A stretch of DNA of 64,000 nt from Leptotrichia hongkongensis (GCF_007990635.1 NZ_AP019846.1:620001-684000); one strand, 5' to 3'; shown: positions 45,234-54,928, counted from the first letter of the stretch. Notes: a model not told the origin generated them from the sequence alone. A program made the numbers and translations.

Positions 45234-46832
45234 ATGAAAAAGTCAAATAAATATGTATTTGATATTGAAGTTTTTCCAAATTACTTCTGTATTGTCTTAA
45301 AAAAGCTAAATGATGATAAAATATTGATTATTGATTCGGATAATTTTAATCGTCAGAAAAAACTTTTATTTGACATAATTTCTAAAAATGTTTTAATCTC
45401 GTATGCAGGACATGGATTTGATGATATTGTGATTAATAACCTTTTGAAATACAGAAATTCAAATATAAACAGGAATAAATTAAATAGTGAAATAAAAATA
45501 ATAAGAAATATGCCAAAGGATGAATATAAAAGCGAAAATCATGAATTTTATTCTTATGATTTGGCTTATGAATATAACTTAAATCTCGGAGTAAAAGGAT
45601 TTGAGTTTAATTGTGGGGATAATATTGAGGAACAGGATTTTGCCAATTTTAATTACGTAATTAAAAAAAATATATATGATGAAATTGTGGACAAAGTAAT
45701 TGACTATTGTCTACAGGATGTACTGGCAACAGAAAAGATGTATAATTTTATAATAAAAGAAAAAAGCAACTGGGACGAAAAGGAGAATCTTTTAAATATA
45801 ATTACAAACGGAAGCTACAGTAATAATATGAAGCTTAAAAAAAAAATAAAATATTTAAAGTATAATAATGACAAGCTAATAACTTTACTTTTAGATAATA
45901 GCTCTTCTAATTCTAGCCAGCCTGGAATAAACTATTCAAAAAGATTAAAAATGGATAATTATGACAATTATCTGCAAAAAAAAGTGTACAAATTATCAAT
46001 TCAAAAAGATTACCTATATAAATGGCTACTTGAAAACAAACTTCTTCTTGAAAAGGATAAAAAAATAATAAAAAAAATACCAAGAGATTTGCTGTTAAAT
46101 TCATCGTTTGCAAAGGAAGTGCTAAATAGATATAGAACAAGCATTGTAAAACGGATGAAAAAAAATTTTGAAAAAGAAAATATAGAAATGGTGGCAGTTT
46201 TAGAAAATAATATTTTTATAACAAATATAAATGATAAAATTCTTTATAAAATAAAAAATAAAATAGATACACAATATAAAAATATTTTTTATATAACAGA
46301 TGTTGATAAATTTCTAAAAAATAAAAGTTCACTTTTATATAAAATAGGCAATGAAGTTATAGGAACGAATGAGTTCTACTACAGCAAGCTAATTATGCCA
46401 AGAAATCATATTTGGATATCAGAAGTTTTGAAACTATATTTTTGGGAAAAAAAAGATATATCAGTGGCAGTAAAAGAAGTTTTTGCCAAAAATCCAGATA
46501 TATTCTTCATATATGCTTCTGTTTATGAAGATATCTATGCTTGTGATGAAAATGGAAAGATAGACTTTGAAAGTAATGAAGTGCTGCATAAATTTAGAAA
46601 ATATAGATTATATTTTTCAAAGACAGGATTACATAAGGCAGTCATGCATAATCAAGAAAAATACTATGAAAAATATGGTTTTGGAGATATAAATAGCAAT
46701 TTATATAAAATAAGAAAAGTTGAAACAAATTTAAAAGAGTTCACTAATTATGATGATATTGATTTAAATAGCTATATAGATTATGCTCAAAATTATATAC
46801 AAAAGAATTTTATTAATAATACCGCTTTATAA
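45234..46832 (+). CDS. Phage-polymerase-like 3'-5' exonuclease protein
   Basis: A 532-residue protein I cannot name. The N-terminus has a DnaQ/B-family exonuclease pattern: Exo I FDIEVFPNYFC (D10, E12), Exo II around SYAGHGFDDIVIN (about 57-69) and Exo III DYCLQD (Y-x3-D, about 158-163). The remainder (about 180-532) resembles phage DNA polymerases in layout, but I find no DxxSLYPS or DTDS metal motif, so polymerase activity is doubtful. It lies between truB and ruvC, with a ribosome site GCGGTGATAA before ATG 45234. It could be a degenerate phage-derived polymerase kept as a nuclease. Confidence 0.5.
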   Translation: MKKSNKYVFDIEVFPNYFCIVLKKLNDDKILIIDSDNFNRQKKLLFDIISKNVLISYAGHGFDDIVINNLLKYRNSNINRNKLNSEIKIIRNMPKDEYKSENHEFYSYDLAYEYNLNLGVKGFEFNCGDNIEEQDFANFNYVIKKNIYDEIVDKVIDYCLQDVLATEKMYNFIIKEKSNWDEKENLLNIITNGSYSNNMKLKKKIKYLKYNNDKLITLLLDNSSSNSSQPGINYSKRLKMDNYDNYLQKKVYKLSIQKDYLYKWLLENKLLLEKDKKIIKKIPRDLLLNSSFAKEVLNRYRTSIVKRMKKNFEKENIEMVAVLENNIFITNINDKILYKIKNKIDTQYKNIFYITDVDKFLKNKSSLLYKIGNEVIGTNEFYYSKLIMPRNHIWISEVLKLYFWEKKDISVAVKEVFAKNPDIFFIYASVYEDIYACDENGKIDFESNEVLHKFRKYRLYFSKTGLHKAVMHNQEKYYEKYGFGDINSNLYKIRKVETNLKEFTNYDDIDLNSYIDYAQNYIQKNFINNTAL

Positions 46833-46850
46833 AGGATATTTACCTTTATA
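46828..46850 (+). terminator. Terminator-like hairpin overlapping the stop codon
   Basis: TATAAAGG (46828-46835) pairs perfectly with CCTTTATA (46843-46850); T6 follows five bases later. The stop codon is in the left arm. Confidence 0.5.
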
Positions 46851-46881
46851 CAAATTTTTTAGATAGAACGTATGAACAATG

Positions 46882-46910
46882 TTGCATACAAACTTGAGGT
46901 ATGATATAAT
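46882..46910 (+). promoter_or_regulatory. Promoter of ruvC
   Basis: TTGCAT (46882-46887), spacer 17, TATAAT (46905-46910) preceded by TGA (extended -10). About 40 bases upstream of the start codon. Confidence 0.65.
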
Positions 46911-46950
46911 AAAAAATAGAGAAAAATAATAGTGGAAAAATAGGAGAAAT

Positions 46951-47520
46951 ATGCGGATTTTAGGGATAGATCCTGGTACAGCAATAGTGGGATACGCCGT
47001 TGTAGATTATGAAAATGGTAAATATGTTCCACTTGATTATGGCTGTATTTTTACGGATAAAGATGAGGATATGCCAGTAAGGCTGGAAAAAATTTATGAT
47101 GGACTGGAAAATATTATAAACCTTTGGAAGCCGACAGATATGGCAATTGAAGACTTATTTTTCTTTAAAAATCAGAAGACAGTAATAAAAGTTGGACAGG
47201 CTCGTGGAGTTATTACTTTAGCAGGTCAAAAAAATAATCTAAATTTATACAGTTACACTCCGCTTCAAGTAAAAATGGGAATTGCAAGTTATGGTAGAGC
47301 TGAAAAAAAGCAAATTCAGGAAATGGTAAAATTAATATTAAAATTAGAAGAAATCCCAAAACCTGATGATGCAGCGGATGCACTTGCTATCGCAATTACT
47401 CACATTAATTCCAAAATAGGATTTGGTGGTTTTGATAGAGGGGATAACATTACCAAAAAATTAAATAAAATTACTTCTAATCGAATAAAACTGGAAGATT
47501 ACAAAAAATTGATGAAATAA
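46951..47520 (+). CDS. ruvC: Holliday junction resolvase RuvC
   Basis: A 189-residue endonuclease that cleaves Holliday junctions. The four acidic residues are D7 (GIDPG), E67 (AIEDLFF), D140 and D143 (KPDDAADALA). Length is slightly above the usual 165-180 because of a C-terminal extension (about 155-189). No ruvA or ruvB is adjacent. AGGAG precedes ATG 46951. Confidence 0.95.
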   Translation: MRILGIDPGTAIVGYAVVDYENGKYVPLDYGCIFTDKDEDMPVRLEKIYDGLENIINLWKPTDMAIEDLFFFKNQKTVIKVGQARGVITLAGQKNNLNLYSYTPLQVKMGIASYGRAEKKQIQEMVKLILKLEEIPKPDDAADALAIAITHINSKIGFGGFDRGDNITKKLNKITSNRIKLEDYKKLMK

Positions 47521-47569
47521 ATAGATTTGTATGATAAAATAAACTTAAATAGAAAGAATGGTATATGAA

Positions 47570-48031
47570 ATGAACATAGTTCTATTAAATCCAGAAATTC
47601 ACGTAAATACAGGAAATATAGGAAGAACTTGTGTCTTAACAAACACAAAATTACATTTAATAAAACCTCTTGGATTTGAACTGGATGATAAGAAAATAAA
47701 ACGTGCAGGACTAGACTACTGGAAAGATGTACAGCTTTTCGTGTGGGAAAATTGGGAACACTTCTGGCAGGAAAACATCGAAAACAGCAATGCAAAAATC
47801 TATTTTGCAACAACAAAAACAAAACAGAGATATACAGATGTGAAATTTAATGACAACGATTATATAATGTTTGGGCCTGAATCACGTGGGATACCTGAAG
47901 AAATATTAAATAAATACAAAGAAAACAATATCACGATTCCAATGCTTCCCCTTGGACGTTCGCTGAATTTGTCCAATGCTGTAGCGATTGTGCTGTTTGA
48001 AGCTTTGAGACAGAATAATTTTAAATATTAA
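47570..48031 (+). CDS. trmL: tRNA (cytidine/uridine-2'-O-)-methyltransferase TrmL
   Basis: A SPOUT methyltransferase that modifies position 34 of leucine tRNAs. MNIVLLNPEIHVNTGNIGRTC is the family N-terminus; FGPESRGIP and IPMLPLGRSLNLSNAVAI form the knotted SAM site. I start at ATG 47570 on homology; ATG 47558 in frame (adding MVYE) follows AGAAAG and is an alternative. 153 residues. Confidence 0.92.
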   Translation: MNIVLLNPEIHVNTGNIGRTCVLTNTKLHLIKPLGFELDDKKIKRAGLDYWKDVQLFVWENWEHFWQENIENSNAKIYFATTKTKQRYTDVKFNDNDYIMFGPESRGIPEEILNKYKENNITIPMLPLGRSLNLSNAVAIVLFEALRQNNFKY

Positions 48032-48054
48032 TTTAAATAAATTTAGGAGATAAA

Positions 48055-48924
48055 ATGAAACAATATCTGGATATGGTTAAGTATGTACTTGACAATGGAA
48101 TAAAAAAAGAAAATAGGACAGGAGTTGATACAATTTCTACTTTTGCGTATTCATATAAAGTAGATTTGAGCAAAGGTTATCCGCTTTTGACAACCAAAAA
48201 AATGTATTTTAACTCGATGCTGCATGAACTTTTCTGGTATTTATCAGGAGAAGAGCATATTAAGAACTTACGAAAAAAAACAAAAATATGGGATGCCTGG
48301 GCAGATGAGGAAGGAAGGCTGGAAACGGCTTATGGAAGATTCTGGAGAAGATATCCTGTACCTGAAATTTCATTAGATGGAGAAGTTTTTGCTGATGAGA
48401 ATAATCCTTGGGTAACTAGAGAAGAAAATGGACAGCTTGTATTTGACCAGATTCAGTATATCATTGACACTCTAAAGGAAATGAAAACAAATCCTAATCA
48501 CAAAAACGGAAGAAGAATGATAGTTTTAGCTTGGAATCCAGGAAATGCAACAATCAGTAAGTTGCCGCCATGCCATTATACTTTTGCGTTTAATGTTCTT
48601 GGTAATAAACTTAATTGTCATTTGACTCAAAGAAGTGGGGATATTGCACTTGGGATACCGTTTAATCTAGCTTGTTACTCATTGCTTACAATGATGATTG
48701 CAAAAGAATGCGGATATGAAGTTGGAGAATTTGCTCATACAATAATTGATGCTCACATTTATGAAAATCATATTGAAGGGCTAAAGGAGCAACTGACAAG
48801 AGAGCCATTAAAACTTGCTAGAATAAATATTGCGAATAAGCCATTTAATGAATTGACATTTGAGGATATTACGTTAGAAGATTATGAAAGCCATCCTGTA
48901 ATTAAATTTGAAGTTGCGGTATAA
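48055..48924 (+). CDS. thyA: Thymidylate synthase (ThyA)
   Basis: Makes dTMP from dUMP with methylenetetrahydrofolate. 289 residues; the nucleophile is C173 in LPPCHYTFAF, with RSGDIALGIPFNLACY and IDAHIYENH downstream. The insert at about residues 100-130 is longer than in E. coli. AGGAG precedes ATG 48055. The dihydrofolate reductase gene that regenerates its cofactor follows after an inverted repeat element. Confidence 0.96.
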   Translation: MKQYLDMVKYVLDNGIKKENRTGVDTISTFAYSYKVDLSKGYPLLTTKKMYFNSMLHELFWYLSGEEHIKNLRKKTKIWDAWADEEGRLETAYGRFWRRYPVPEISLDGEVFADENNPWVTREENGQLVFDQIQYIIDTLKEMKTNPNHKNGRRMIVLAWNPGNATISKLPPCHYTFAFNVLGNKLNCHLTQRSGDIALGIPFNLACYSLLTMMIAKECGYEVGEFAHTIIDAHIYENHIEGLKEQLTREPLKLARINIANKPFNELTFEDITLEDYESHPVIKFEVAV

Positions 48925-48932
48925 TCCAAAAA

Positions 48933-49012
48933 TTTATACTAAAACTTCTTTAAAACCTAAGTGGAAATTAAATTAAATTCTTATTTGGATTTTAGAGTAG
49001 TTTTAGTATAAA
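48933..49012. repeat. M-type inverted repeat between thyA and dfrA
   Basis: An 80-bp element with perfect 14-bp inverted ends, TTTATACTAAAACT (48933-48946) and AGTTTTAGTATAAA (48999-49012), and further imperfect pairing inside (TTTAAAACCTAAG against CTTATTTGGATTTTA). It shares the TTATACTA end with the M elements at 12696 and 13270. As RNA it would fold into one long hairpin between two genes of one pathway. Confidence 0.65.
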
Positions 49013-49041
49013 AAATAAGATGCAGCAGAAAGGTGATGTTG

Positions 49042-49562
49042 ATGTTTAGCTTAATAGTCGCTGTTGGGAAAAATAATGAAATTGGAAAAAATAATCAGCT
49101 TTTGTGGCATATTCCTGAAGATTTGAAAAACTTTAAGAAAATAACGACAGGAAAGACAGTTATTATGGGAAGAAATACTTATAAAAGTATAGGTAGAGCT
49201 TTACCAAATCGAACAAATATAGTTTTATCTAGGAATTTTTGGAAACAGATGAGAAAGTTAAAGAAGATAAAAAAAAATATGAAAATGAAACTACAAAGCT
49301 GGAGTTTTATGATGATTTTCAAAAAGTTATTGAAAAGTATAAAGATTTGAAAGAAGAAATTTTTATTATTGGTGGAGGTGAGATTTACAAAAAATCTCTT
49401 GAAATGGGAATTATAAAAAGGATTTATATGAGTCATGTTGATTTTTCTGATAATGAAGCGGATGCTTATTTTCCAAAGATAGATTTGGATAAATGGATAA
49501 CTTTGACAGAAGAAAATCATAATGGCTGGAAATTTTGTATTTATGAAAAATTTAATGGATAA
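49042..49562 (+). CDS. dfrA: Dihydrofolate reductase, one frame break
   Basis: Reduces dihydrofolate for the ThyA cycle. MFSLIVAVGKNNEIGKNNQLLWHIPEDL and KTVIMGRNTYKSI are in the first frame; after T5 at 49236-49240 the homologous sequence continues one frame back (LETDEKVKED..., IFIIGGGEIYKKSLE, 'RIYMSHVDFSDNEADAYFP') to 49562. One added T restores about 173 residues. The middle (about 67-95) is a longer charged insertion than in E. coli. ATG 49042 follows AAAGGTGA; earlier starts in the same frame overlap that site. Confidence 0.88.
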
Positions 49563-49592
49563 AATAAATATAAATTTAAAAAGGAGAAAATA

Positions 49593-50153
49593 ATGCCTAG
49601 ACTTAAATTTACAAAAGAAGTGGTGGTTGAGGCTGGTTATGAGTTAATGAAAAAAGAAGGTTTTCAAAATGTAAGTGTCAGAAAAATAGCAAATTATCTG
49701 AAGTGCTCTACGGCGCCTATTTACTTTAATTTTAATACAGTAGATGAATTAAAGGAAGAAATTATAGACAAGTGTAAGGAAAAATTAAAAAAATACTTAT
49801 ATGGAAATTATGCTGAAAGAAAAATATTGAGTGGAGCAATTGGTTTTGTGATATTTGCTAGAGAAGAAAAGGAATTATTTAGGACAATTTTTCTTGATAC
49901 AACAGAAAGATTTGAAAAACTTTACGAAGTAACGCTTCGAGAGTTCTTGACAAAAGAAAATCTGCTGGAAAGTTTTCCTGCATTAGAAGAAGAAGAGGCT
50001 AAAAATGTCATAAATAAAATATGGTATTTTCTATTTGGTTATGCAACTATGCTTTGTACAAGACTTGACGACAATTACAGAAAAAATGAGACTAATGAAG
50101 TTATAGAAAATAAGATTTCCGATATAGTGAAACATTTTAAAATGCAAGTATAA
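49593..50153 (+). CDS. TetR/AcrR-family regulator
   Basis: A 186-residue regulator with an N-terminal helix-turn-helix ('GFQNVSVRKIANYLKCSTAPIYFNF', about residues 23-47) and a helical ligand domain. AAAAAGGAG precedes ATG 49593, 30 bases after dfrA, so it may share that transcript. No divergent target is visible; its targets are unknown. Confidence 0.82.
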   Translation: MPRLKFTKEVVVEAGYELMKKEGFQNVSVRKIANYLKCSTAPIYFNFNTVDELKEEIIDKCKEKLKKYLYGNYAERKILSGAIGFVIFAREEKELFRTIFLDTTERFEKLYEVTLREFLTKENLLESFPALEEEEAKNVINKIWYFLFGYATMLCTRLDDNYRKNETNEVIENKISDIVKHFKMQV

Positions 50154-50268
50154 CAAAAATTCAAATATCTGCTAATTTAATGTGGAAACTATAAATTAAG
50201 ATTTAGTCAATTTTGGTTAATTTGATTTGATAAAGATTGGGTGTGATTTAAAAATAGTGGGAGAGAAA

Positions 50269-50943
50269 ATGAATAAATATAAACTTTTAGGTTCTATTCT
50301 TCATCTTGTATACAGGATATTAAGTTTTATGACTAGAAAAGAATATTTTTATGCAGATGGCGTTAAAATAAACGAACCTAACATCATTGTTTTTTGGCAC
50401 AGAAAAATTTTTACAGTATGTAATGCTACACGAATTATTGACAAAAAGGCTTCCATCGTAAGTGCTTCAAAGGATGGAGAAATCTTAGCAGAATTACTTA
50501 GAAGAGAAGGGAATGAATTAATACGAGGTTCGTCGAATAGAGACAATATAAAAAGTTTGAAAGAAGCTATGAAATATGCCAAAAAAGATTATACTCTTGG
50601 AATTGCGATTGATGGTCCGAGCGGTCCTATTTTTGAGCCAAAAGCGGGTGCAATTTTTATAGCACAAAAAACAGGAATGCCTATTGTTCCAGTTAGTTCT
50701 TACTGCAGTAAAAAATGGATTTTTAAAAATATGTGGGACAAACTTGAAATACCTGTTCCATTTTCTAAATGTGTTCATTATGTTGCAGAGCCATTTTACT
50801 TAACAAAGGAAACAACTTTAGAAGAGTCGATAAAATTAGTAAAAGAAAAAATACATCAGGCTGGAAATAAGGCGTTCGAAATTTACAATGAAAAATATAA
50901 CAAAAATAAGAATGTTGAATTTAATGAAGAAAGTTTTAAATAA
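50269..50943 (+). CDS. DUF374 lysophospholipid acyltransferase-family protein
   Basis: A 224-residue protein of the DUF374 group, LPLAT-like acyltransferases linked to outer-membrane lipid synthesis. The motif FWHRKIF resembles the catalytic H-x4-D/E box, and SKDGEILAELLRR, GSSNRD and AIDGPSGPIFEPKAGAI are DUF374 signatures. I start at ATG 50269 after GGGAGAG; an upstream start at 50227 lacks a ribosome site. Later genes in the window (lpxL, waaA) belong to the same pathway area. Confidence 0.8.
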   Translation: MNKYKLLGSILHLVYRILSFMTRKEYFYADGVKINEPNIIVFWHRKIFTVCNATRIIDKKASIVSASKDGEILAELLRREGNELIRGSSNRDNIKSLKEAMKYAKKDYTLGIAIDGPSGPIFEPKAGAIFIAQKTGMPIVPVSSYCSKKWIFKNMWDKLEIPVPFSKCVHYVAEPFYLTKETTLEESIKLVKEKIHQAGNKAFEIYNEKYNKNKNVEFNEESFK

Positions 50944-50995
50944 AAAGATAAATTTTTAGATATTGATAAATTATAAAATTAGAGGGAGGAAAAAT

Positions 50996-52897
50996 ATGTC
51001 AAAAGCATTTTACATAACAACGCCAATTTACTATCCTAATGCGGCACCACACGTGGGAACAGCGTATACAACAATAATTTGTGATGTTGTTTCTAGATAC
51101 AAAAGGTTAACTGGTGAAGAAGTTGGCTTTATGACTGGAGTCGATGAGCATGGGCAGAAAATTCAGGAAGCAGCTGAAAAAAATGGATTTACGCCACAGC
51201 AATGGGTAGATAAAATGTCTCTTAATTTCACAACTTTATGGGAAAAATTAAATATTTCAAATACAGATTTTATGAGAACAACACAAGAAAAACATTTGAA
51301 AACTGTAAAAGAAATAATAAAGAGGGTGCATGACAAAGGAGATATTTATAGAGGAGAATATGTTGGTAAATATAGCGTTTCAGAGGAAACTTTTGTACCT
51401 GAAAATCAGCTTGTTGATGGAAAATATATGGGAAAAGAAGTCATTGATGTAAAAGAAACTTCGTATTTCTTTAAATTATCTAAGTATGAAAATGCACTGT
51501 TAGAACATATTGAAAAAAATCCTGATTTTATAAAGCCTGAAGGTAAGAAAAATGAAGTAATTGCCTTTATAAAACAAGGGCTTCAAGATTTATCAATTTC
51601 AAGAACTACATTTGACTGGGGAATACCATTAGAACTGGAAGAAGGACATATAATTTATGTGTGGTTTGACGCTTTGAATATTTATCTGACAGGAGCAGGA
51701 TTTTCGACTGATACAGAACAGTTTGATAAATTCTGGACTAATGGAACAGTAAATCATGTAGTAGGAAAAGATATTTTGAGATTCCATGCTATTATCTGGC
51801 CTGCGATGCTAATGTCGGCCGGAATAAAGTTGCCTGATACGATTGCAGCACATGGATGGTGGACTGTAGAAGGTGAAAAAATGTCAAAATCACTTGGAAA
51901 CGTTGTTAATCCAGAGGAAGAAGTTGAAAAATACGGACTTGACGCTTTTAGATACTATCTGATGAGAGAGGCGACTTTTGGTCAGGATGCTGATTATTCT
52001 AAAAAGGCAATGGTTCAGAGAATAAATGCTGACTTGGCAAACGATTTAGGAAATTTGCTTAATAGAACTATTGGAATGCAAAAAAAATATTTTAATTCAG
52101 AAGTTGTATTAAATGAAGTTGAAGAAAGCTTTGATATCGAAATTAAGGAATTATGGAAAAATACATTGATTGATATGGATAAGCATATAAATAATTATCA
52201 ATTTTCTGAAGCATTAAAGGATATTTGGAAATTTATTTCAAGAATGAATAAATACATTGATGAATGTGAGCCTTGGAAACTTTCAAAGGATGAAAGCCAA
52301 AAAGATAGATTGTCAACAGTCATGTATAATTTAGTGGATTCACTTTACAAAATTGCAGTGCTTGTTTCACCATTCATGCCAGAAGCTGCACAAAAAATGA
52401 TAAATCAGTTAGGACTTGAAAAAGAAGTTACAAAATTACATTTAGATGATATAAAAGAATGGAAAAGTTATCCTGTTGGAAATCGGTTAAATGAAGCAGT
52501 TCCGCTGTTCCCAAGAATTGAACTGGAAGAGGAGCCTAAAAAAGAATATAATGAGGATTTGAAAATTGAAAATCCAATTACAATAGATGATTTTAATAAA
52601 ATTGAAATAAAAGTTGTTCAAATTGAAAAAGTAGAGAAAATTGAAAATGCGGATAAATTGTTAAAATTTATTGTAAATACTGGAAAAGAGAAGAGACAGA
52701 TTATTTCAGGAATTGCAAAATGGTATCCAAATGAACAGGAACTAGTTGGGAAAAAAGTACAGGCTATACTGAATTTAAAACCAGTAGAATTAAAAGGGGA
52801 ATTATCACAAGGAATGCTACTGACAGCAACTGAAAAGAAAAAAACGAAACTTATAATTATTGACGATGAAATAAAGATTGGAACTATTGTGAAATAA
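50996..52897 (+). CDS. metG: Methionyl-tRNA synthetase
   Basis: A 633-residue class I synthetase. The HIGH motif is in YPNAAPHVGTAY, KMSKS is in EGEKMSKSLGN, and a C-terminal tRNA-binding domain (about 530-633; 'IEIKVVQIEKVEKIENADKLL') is fused. The zinc-knuckle cysteines of some MetG are replaced (GKYSVSEETFV), placing it in the zinc-free group. I start at ATG 50996 after GGGAGG rather than at 50963. Confidence 0.96.
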   Translation: MSKAFYITTPIYYPNAAPHVGTAYTTIICDVVSRYKRLTGEEVGFMTGVDEHGQKIQEAAEKNGFTPQQWVDKMSLNFTTLWEKLNISNTDFMRTTQEKHLKTVKEIIKRVHDKGDIYRGEYVGKYSVSEETFVPENQLVDGKYMGKEVIDVKETSYFFKLSKYENALLEHIEKNPDFIKPEGKKNEVIAFIKQGLQDLSISRTTFDWGIPLELEEGHIIYVWFDALNIYLTGAGFSTDTEQFDKFWTNGTVNHVVGKDILRFHAIIWPAMLMSAGIKLPDTIAAHGWWTVEGEKMSKSLGNVVNPEEEVEKYGLDAFRYYLMREATFGQDADYSKKAMVQRINADLANDLGNLLNRTIGMQKKYFNSEVVLNEVEESFDIEIKELWKNTLIDMDKHINNYQFSEALKDIWKFISRMNKYIDECEPWKLSKDESQKDRLSTVMYNLVDSLYKIAVLVSPFMPEAAQKMINQLGLEKEVTKLHLDDIKEWKSYPVGNRLNEAVPLFPRIELEEEPKKEYNEDLKIENPITIDDFNKIEIKVVQIEKVEKIENADKLLKFIVNTGKEKRQIISGIAKWYPNEQELVGKKVQAILNLKPVELKGELSQGMLLTATEKKKTKLIIIDDEIKIGTIVK

Positions 52898-52987
52898 TAG
52901 TATCAAAAATCAATATATTCTAGGTTTGTTATGTTCTAAGTAAAAGTGGGGGGAAATTTTTTTACGAATAGGAAATGTGATAAAAGT

Positions 52988-54376
52988 ATGAAAAAATGGA
53001 TATATATAATGATTGCATCATTATTTTTAGTAGCTTGTTCAAAAACAGATAATGGTTATGATGCACTTGAAAGAGGACTTATTGGAATCCTTGAAAAAAA
53101 GGATTATGAATATATTATGAAAAATATAAATGAATCAGCAAAAGCTGGAAATGAATATGTTTACGGACTTGCCTATACCTATCTTGCTGAAAATGGAACT
53201 ATGTTCTTTAACAGATACATGAAAAAAAGTAAAGGGCTTGCTGAATACTACCAAGCGCTTTTATTGCAGCAGACAAATGGAGATGAAAGCCAAATCATAG
53301 ATCTTTTGGAAAGTTCTGCAAAACAGGGGAATGTAAAAGCTTATTATGTAATAGGGACTATATATGAAAATAAGCTTGAATTTACAAAAGCACAGGAATA
53401 TTTGAAAAAAGGAAGAGATGCTAATGAAATTTATGCACTTTATTCTTATGAATACAACAAAAATTTGATGAATTTTTATAAAAGGATAGAGGAATTAAAT
53501 AAAAAGTTAAATGATGGAAGCATTTCAGTAGAAGAAAAAAAGGAGCTTGGAACTTTAGTTTTGGAAAAAGTTTCTAATACTGAAAAAGCTTATGATATTT
53601 TAAAAGATTTTTTGTCTGAAAATTACTCGCCTGCACTTTACGCAAAAGCAAAATTGTTGGAAAATGATGATAAAGAAGAGGAAGCAGTACAAATTTACAA
53701 TCAGATATTTTCACAAAATAAATATTATCTTGCAGCATTTGAACTTGCTTCACGGCTTGTAAAAGGCGAAAAGAATTATGATCTTGCATTAAAAATGCTG
53801 GAAGATACAAACTCGGATGAAGTCTTAATTTTAGGATACAAAGGGTTTATCTATGAAAATTTAAAAGATTTTGCAAAAGCTGAAGAATTTTATCAAAAAG
53901 CAGCTAATAAAAATGATATTGATGCAATGAATTATCTAGGTCGTCTATATGAAACTCAAAAGGAAATAAAAAAAGCAAAAAATATCTATAATAAAGCATA
54001 TTTGCTAGGATCAATCTCAGCTGGATATAAACTTGCTTATATTCTAGAAGATATGGAAAAAGAGAAAAATCCAGCAAAAGCTGAAGAAAATCAAGTAAAA
54101 CAAAGCAAAGAAGCAAAAAAAATACTGGAAAGACTTGCAAGTAGCGGAGATGATTATTCAATGGTTGATCTGAGCCTTTACTATCCTGAAACTGATAAAA
54201 TAGTACGGACTCTAAATCTAGAGGCTGCTGCAAAACTTAACACAACAGCTTTTTACAACTTAGGAGTTTATTACTATAATAAAAAAAATAAACAAAAATC
54301 AAAATTTTATTTTAAAGTAGCTAAAGAAAATGGTTATGATATTGGAGAAATTTTTGATGCTTACTTAGGAAACTAA
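52988..54376 (+). CDS. TPR/Sel1-repeat lipoprotein
   Basis: A 462-residue lipoprotein (lipobox L-V-A-C17) built from about eight TPR/Sel1-like helical repeats, for example AYYVIGTIYENKLEFTKAQEY, 'KGFIYENLKDFAKAEEFYQKA' and 'MNYLGRLYETQKEIKKAK'. Such proteins act as scaffolds in the envelope; the partner is unknown. The ribosome site before ATG 52988 is weak (AGGAAA, 13 bases). It heads a run of three consecutive lipoprotein genes. Confidence 0.8.
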   Translation: MKKWIYIMIASLFLVACSKTDNGYDALERGLIGILEKKDYEYIMKNINESAKAGNEYVYGLAYTYLAENGTMFFNRYMKKSKGLAEYYQALLLQQTNGDESQIIDLLESSAKQGNVKAYYVIGTIYENKLEFTKAQEYLKKGRDANEIYALYSYEYNKNLMNFYKRIEELNKKLNDGSISVEEKKELGTLVLEKVSNTEKAYDILKDFLSENYSPALYAKAKLLENDDKEEEAVQIYNQIFSQNKYYLAAFELASRLVKGEKNYDLALKMLEDTNSDEVLILGYKGFIYENLKDFAKAEEFYQKAANKNDIDAMNYLGRLYETQKEIKKAKNIYNKAYLLGSISAGYKLAYILEDMEKEKNPAKAEENQVKQSKEAKKILERLASSGDDYSMVDLSLYYPETDKIVRTLNLEAAAKLNTTAFYNLGVYYYNKKNKQKSKFYFKVAKENGYDIGEIFDAYLGN

Positions 54377-54400
54377 ATGAAATATTAGAAAGAGAGAATT

Positions 54401-54928
54401 ATGAAAAAATATATCTTATTGTTGTTAAGTATGATTCTAATGACTATAAGTTGTGGAAGAGATGCTGTCGCTAAAAGAATGTTTGAACAGCATATGAAAA
54501 TTATTCAATCTGGAGATATGAATAAGATAAAAAAATGGGATTCATCAATGAATACTCCTGAAATTGGAATTGTACTTGAAGGATTTAAAAAAATTACCTA
54601 CAAAATAAATAAAGTTGAGACAAAAGATAAAACAGCCACAGTAAATGTTACTATAAAGTATCCTGATTATAGCACTTTTGAAAATGAATTTCATAATATG
54701 ATTACTGAAAAATATAAATCTTCAAATATAGCTTCAAAATCAGAGAGTGATAAGATATTTGTTCAGGAAGCAACTAAATTCTTTAATGAGAAAATAAAAG
54801 AAAACAAATTATCTTATAGTGAAAAAACAATAAATATAATTTTGGAAAAACAAGGAAATAACTGGGTTTTAGATGGAGCAAAAAATTTAGAGTTTGTTTC
54901 TATCTTAACACTTGGATTAGATAAATAA
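54401..54928 (+). CDS. Lipoprotein of unknown function (DUF4878/DUF5105-like fold)
   Basis: A 175-residue lipoprotein (lipobox T-I-S-C18). The mature part reads like the NTF2-like lipoprotein families DUF4878/DUF5105: a helix with a charged start, 'INKVETKDKTATVNVTIKYPD', and the final strand WVLDGAKNLEF. AGAGAG precedes ATG 54401, 25 bases after the TPR gene, so probably in one operon. Function unknown. Confidence 0.68.
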   Translation: MKKYILLLLSMILMTISCGRDAVAKRMFEQHMKIIQSGDMNKIKKWDSSMNTPEIGIVLEGFKKITYKINKVETKDKTATVNVTIKYPDYSTFENEFHNMITEKYKSSNIASKSESDKIFVQEATKFFNEKIKENKLSYSEKTINIILEKQGNNWVLDGAKNLEFVSILTLGLDK

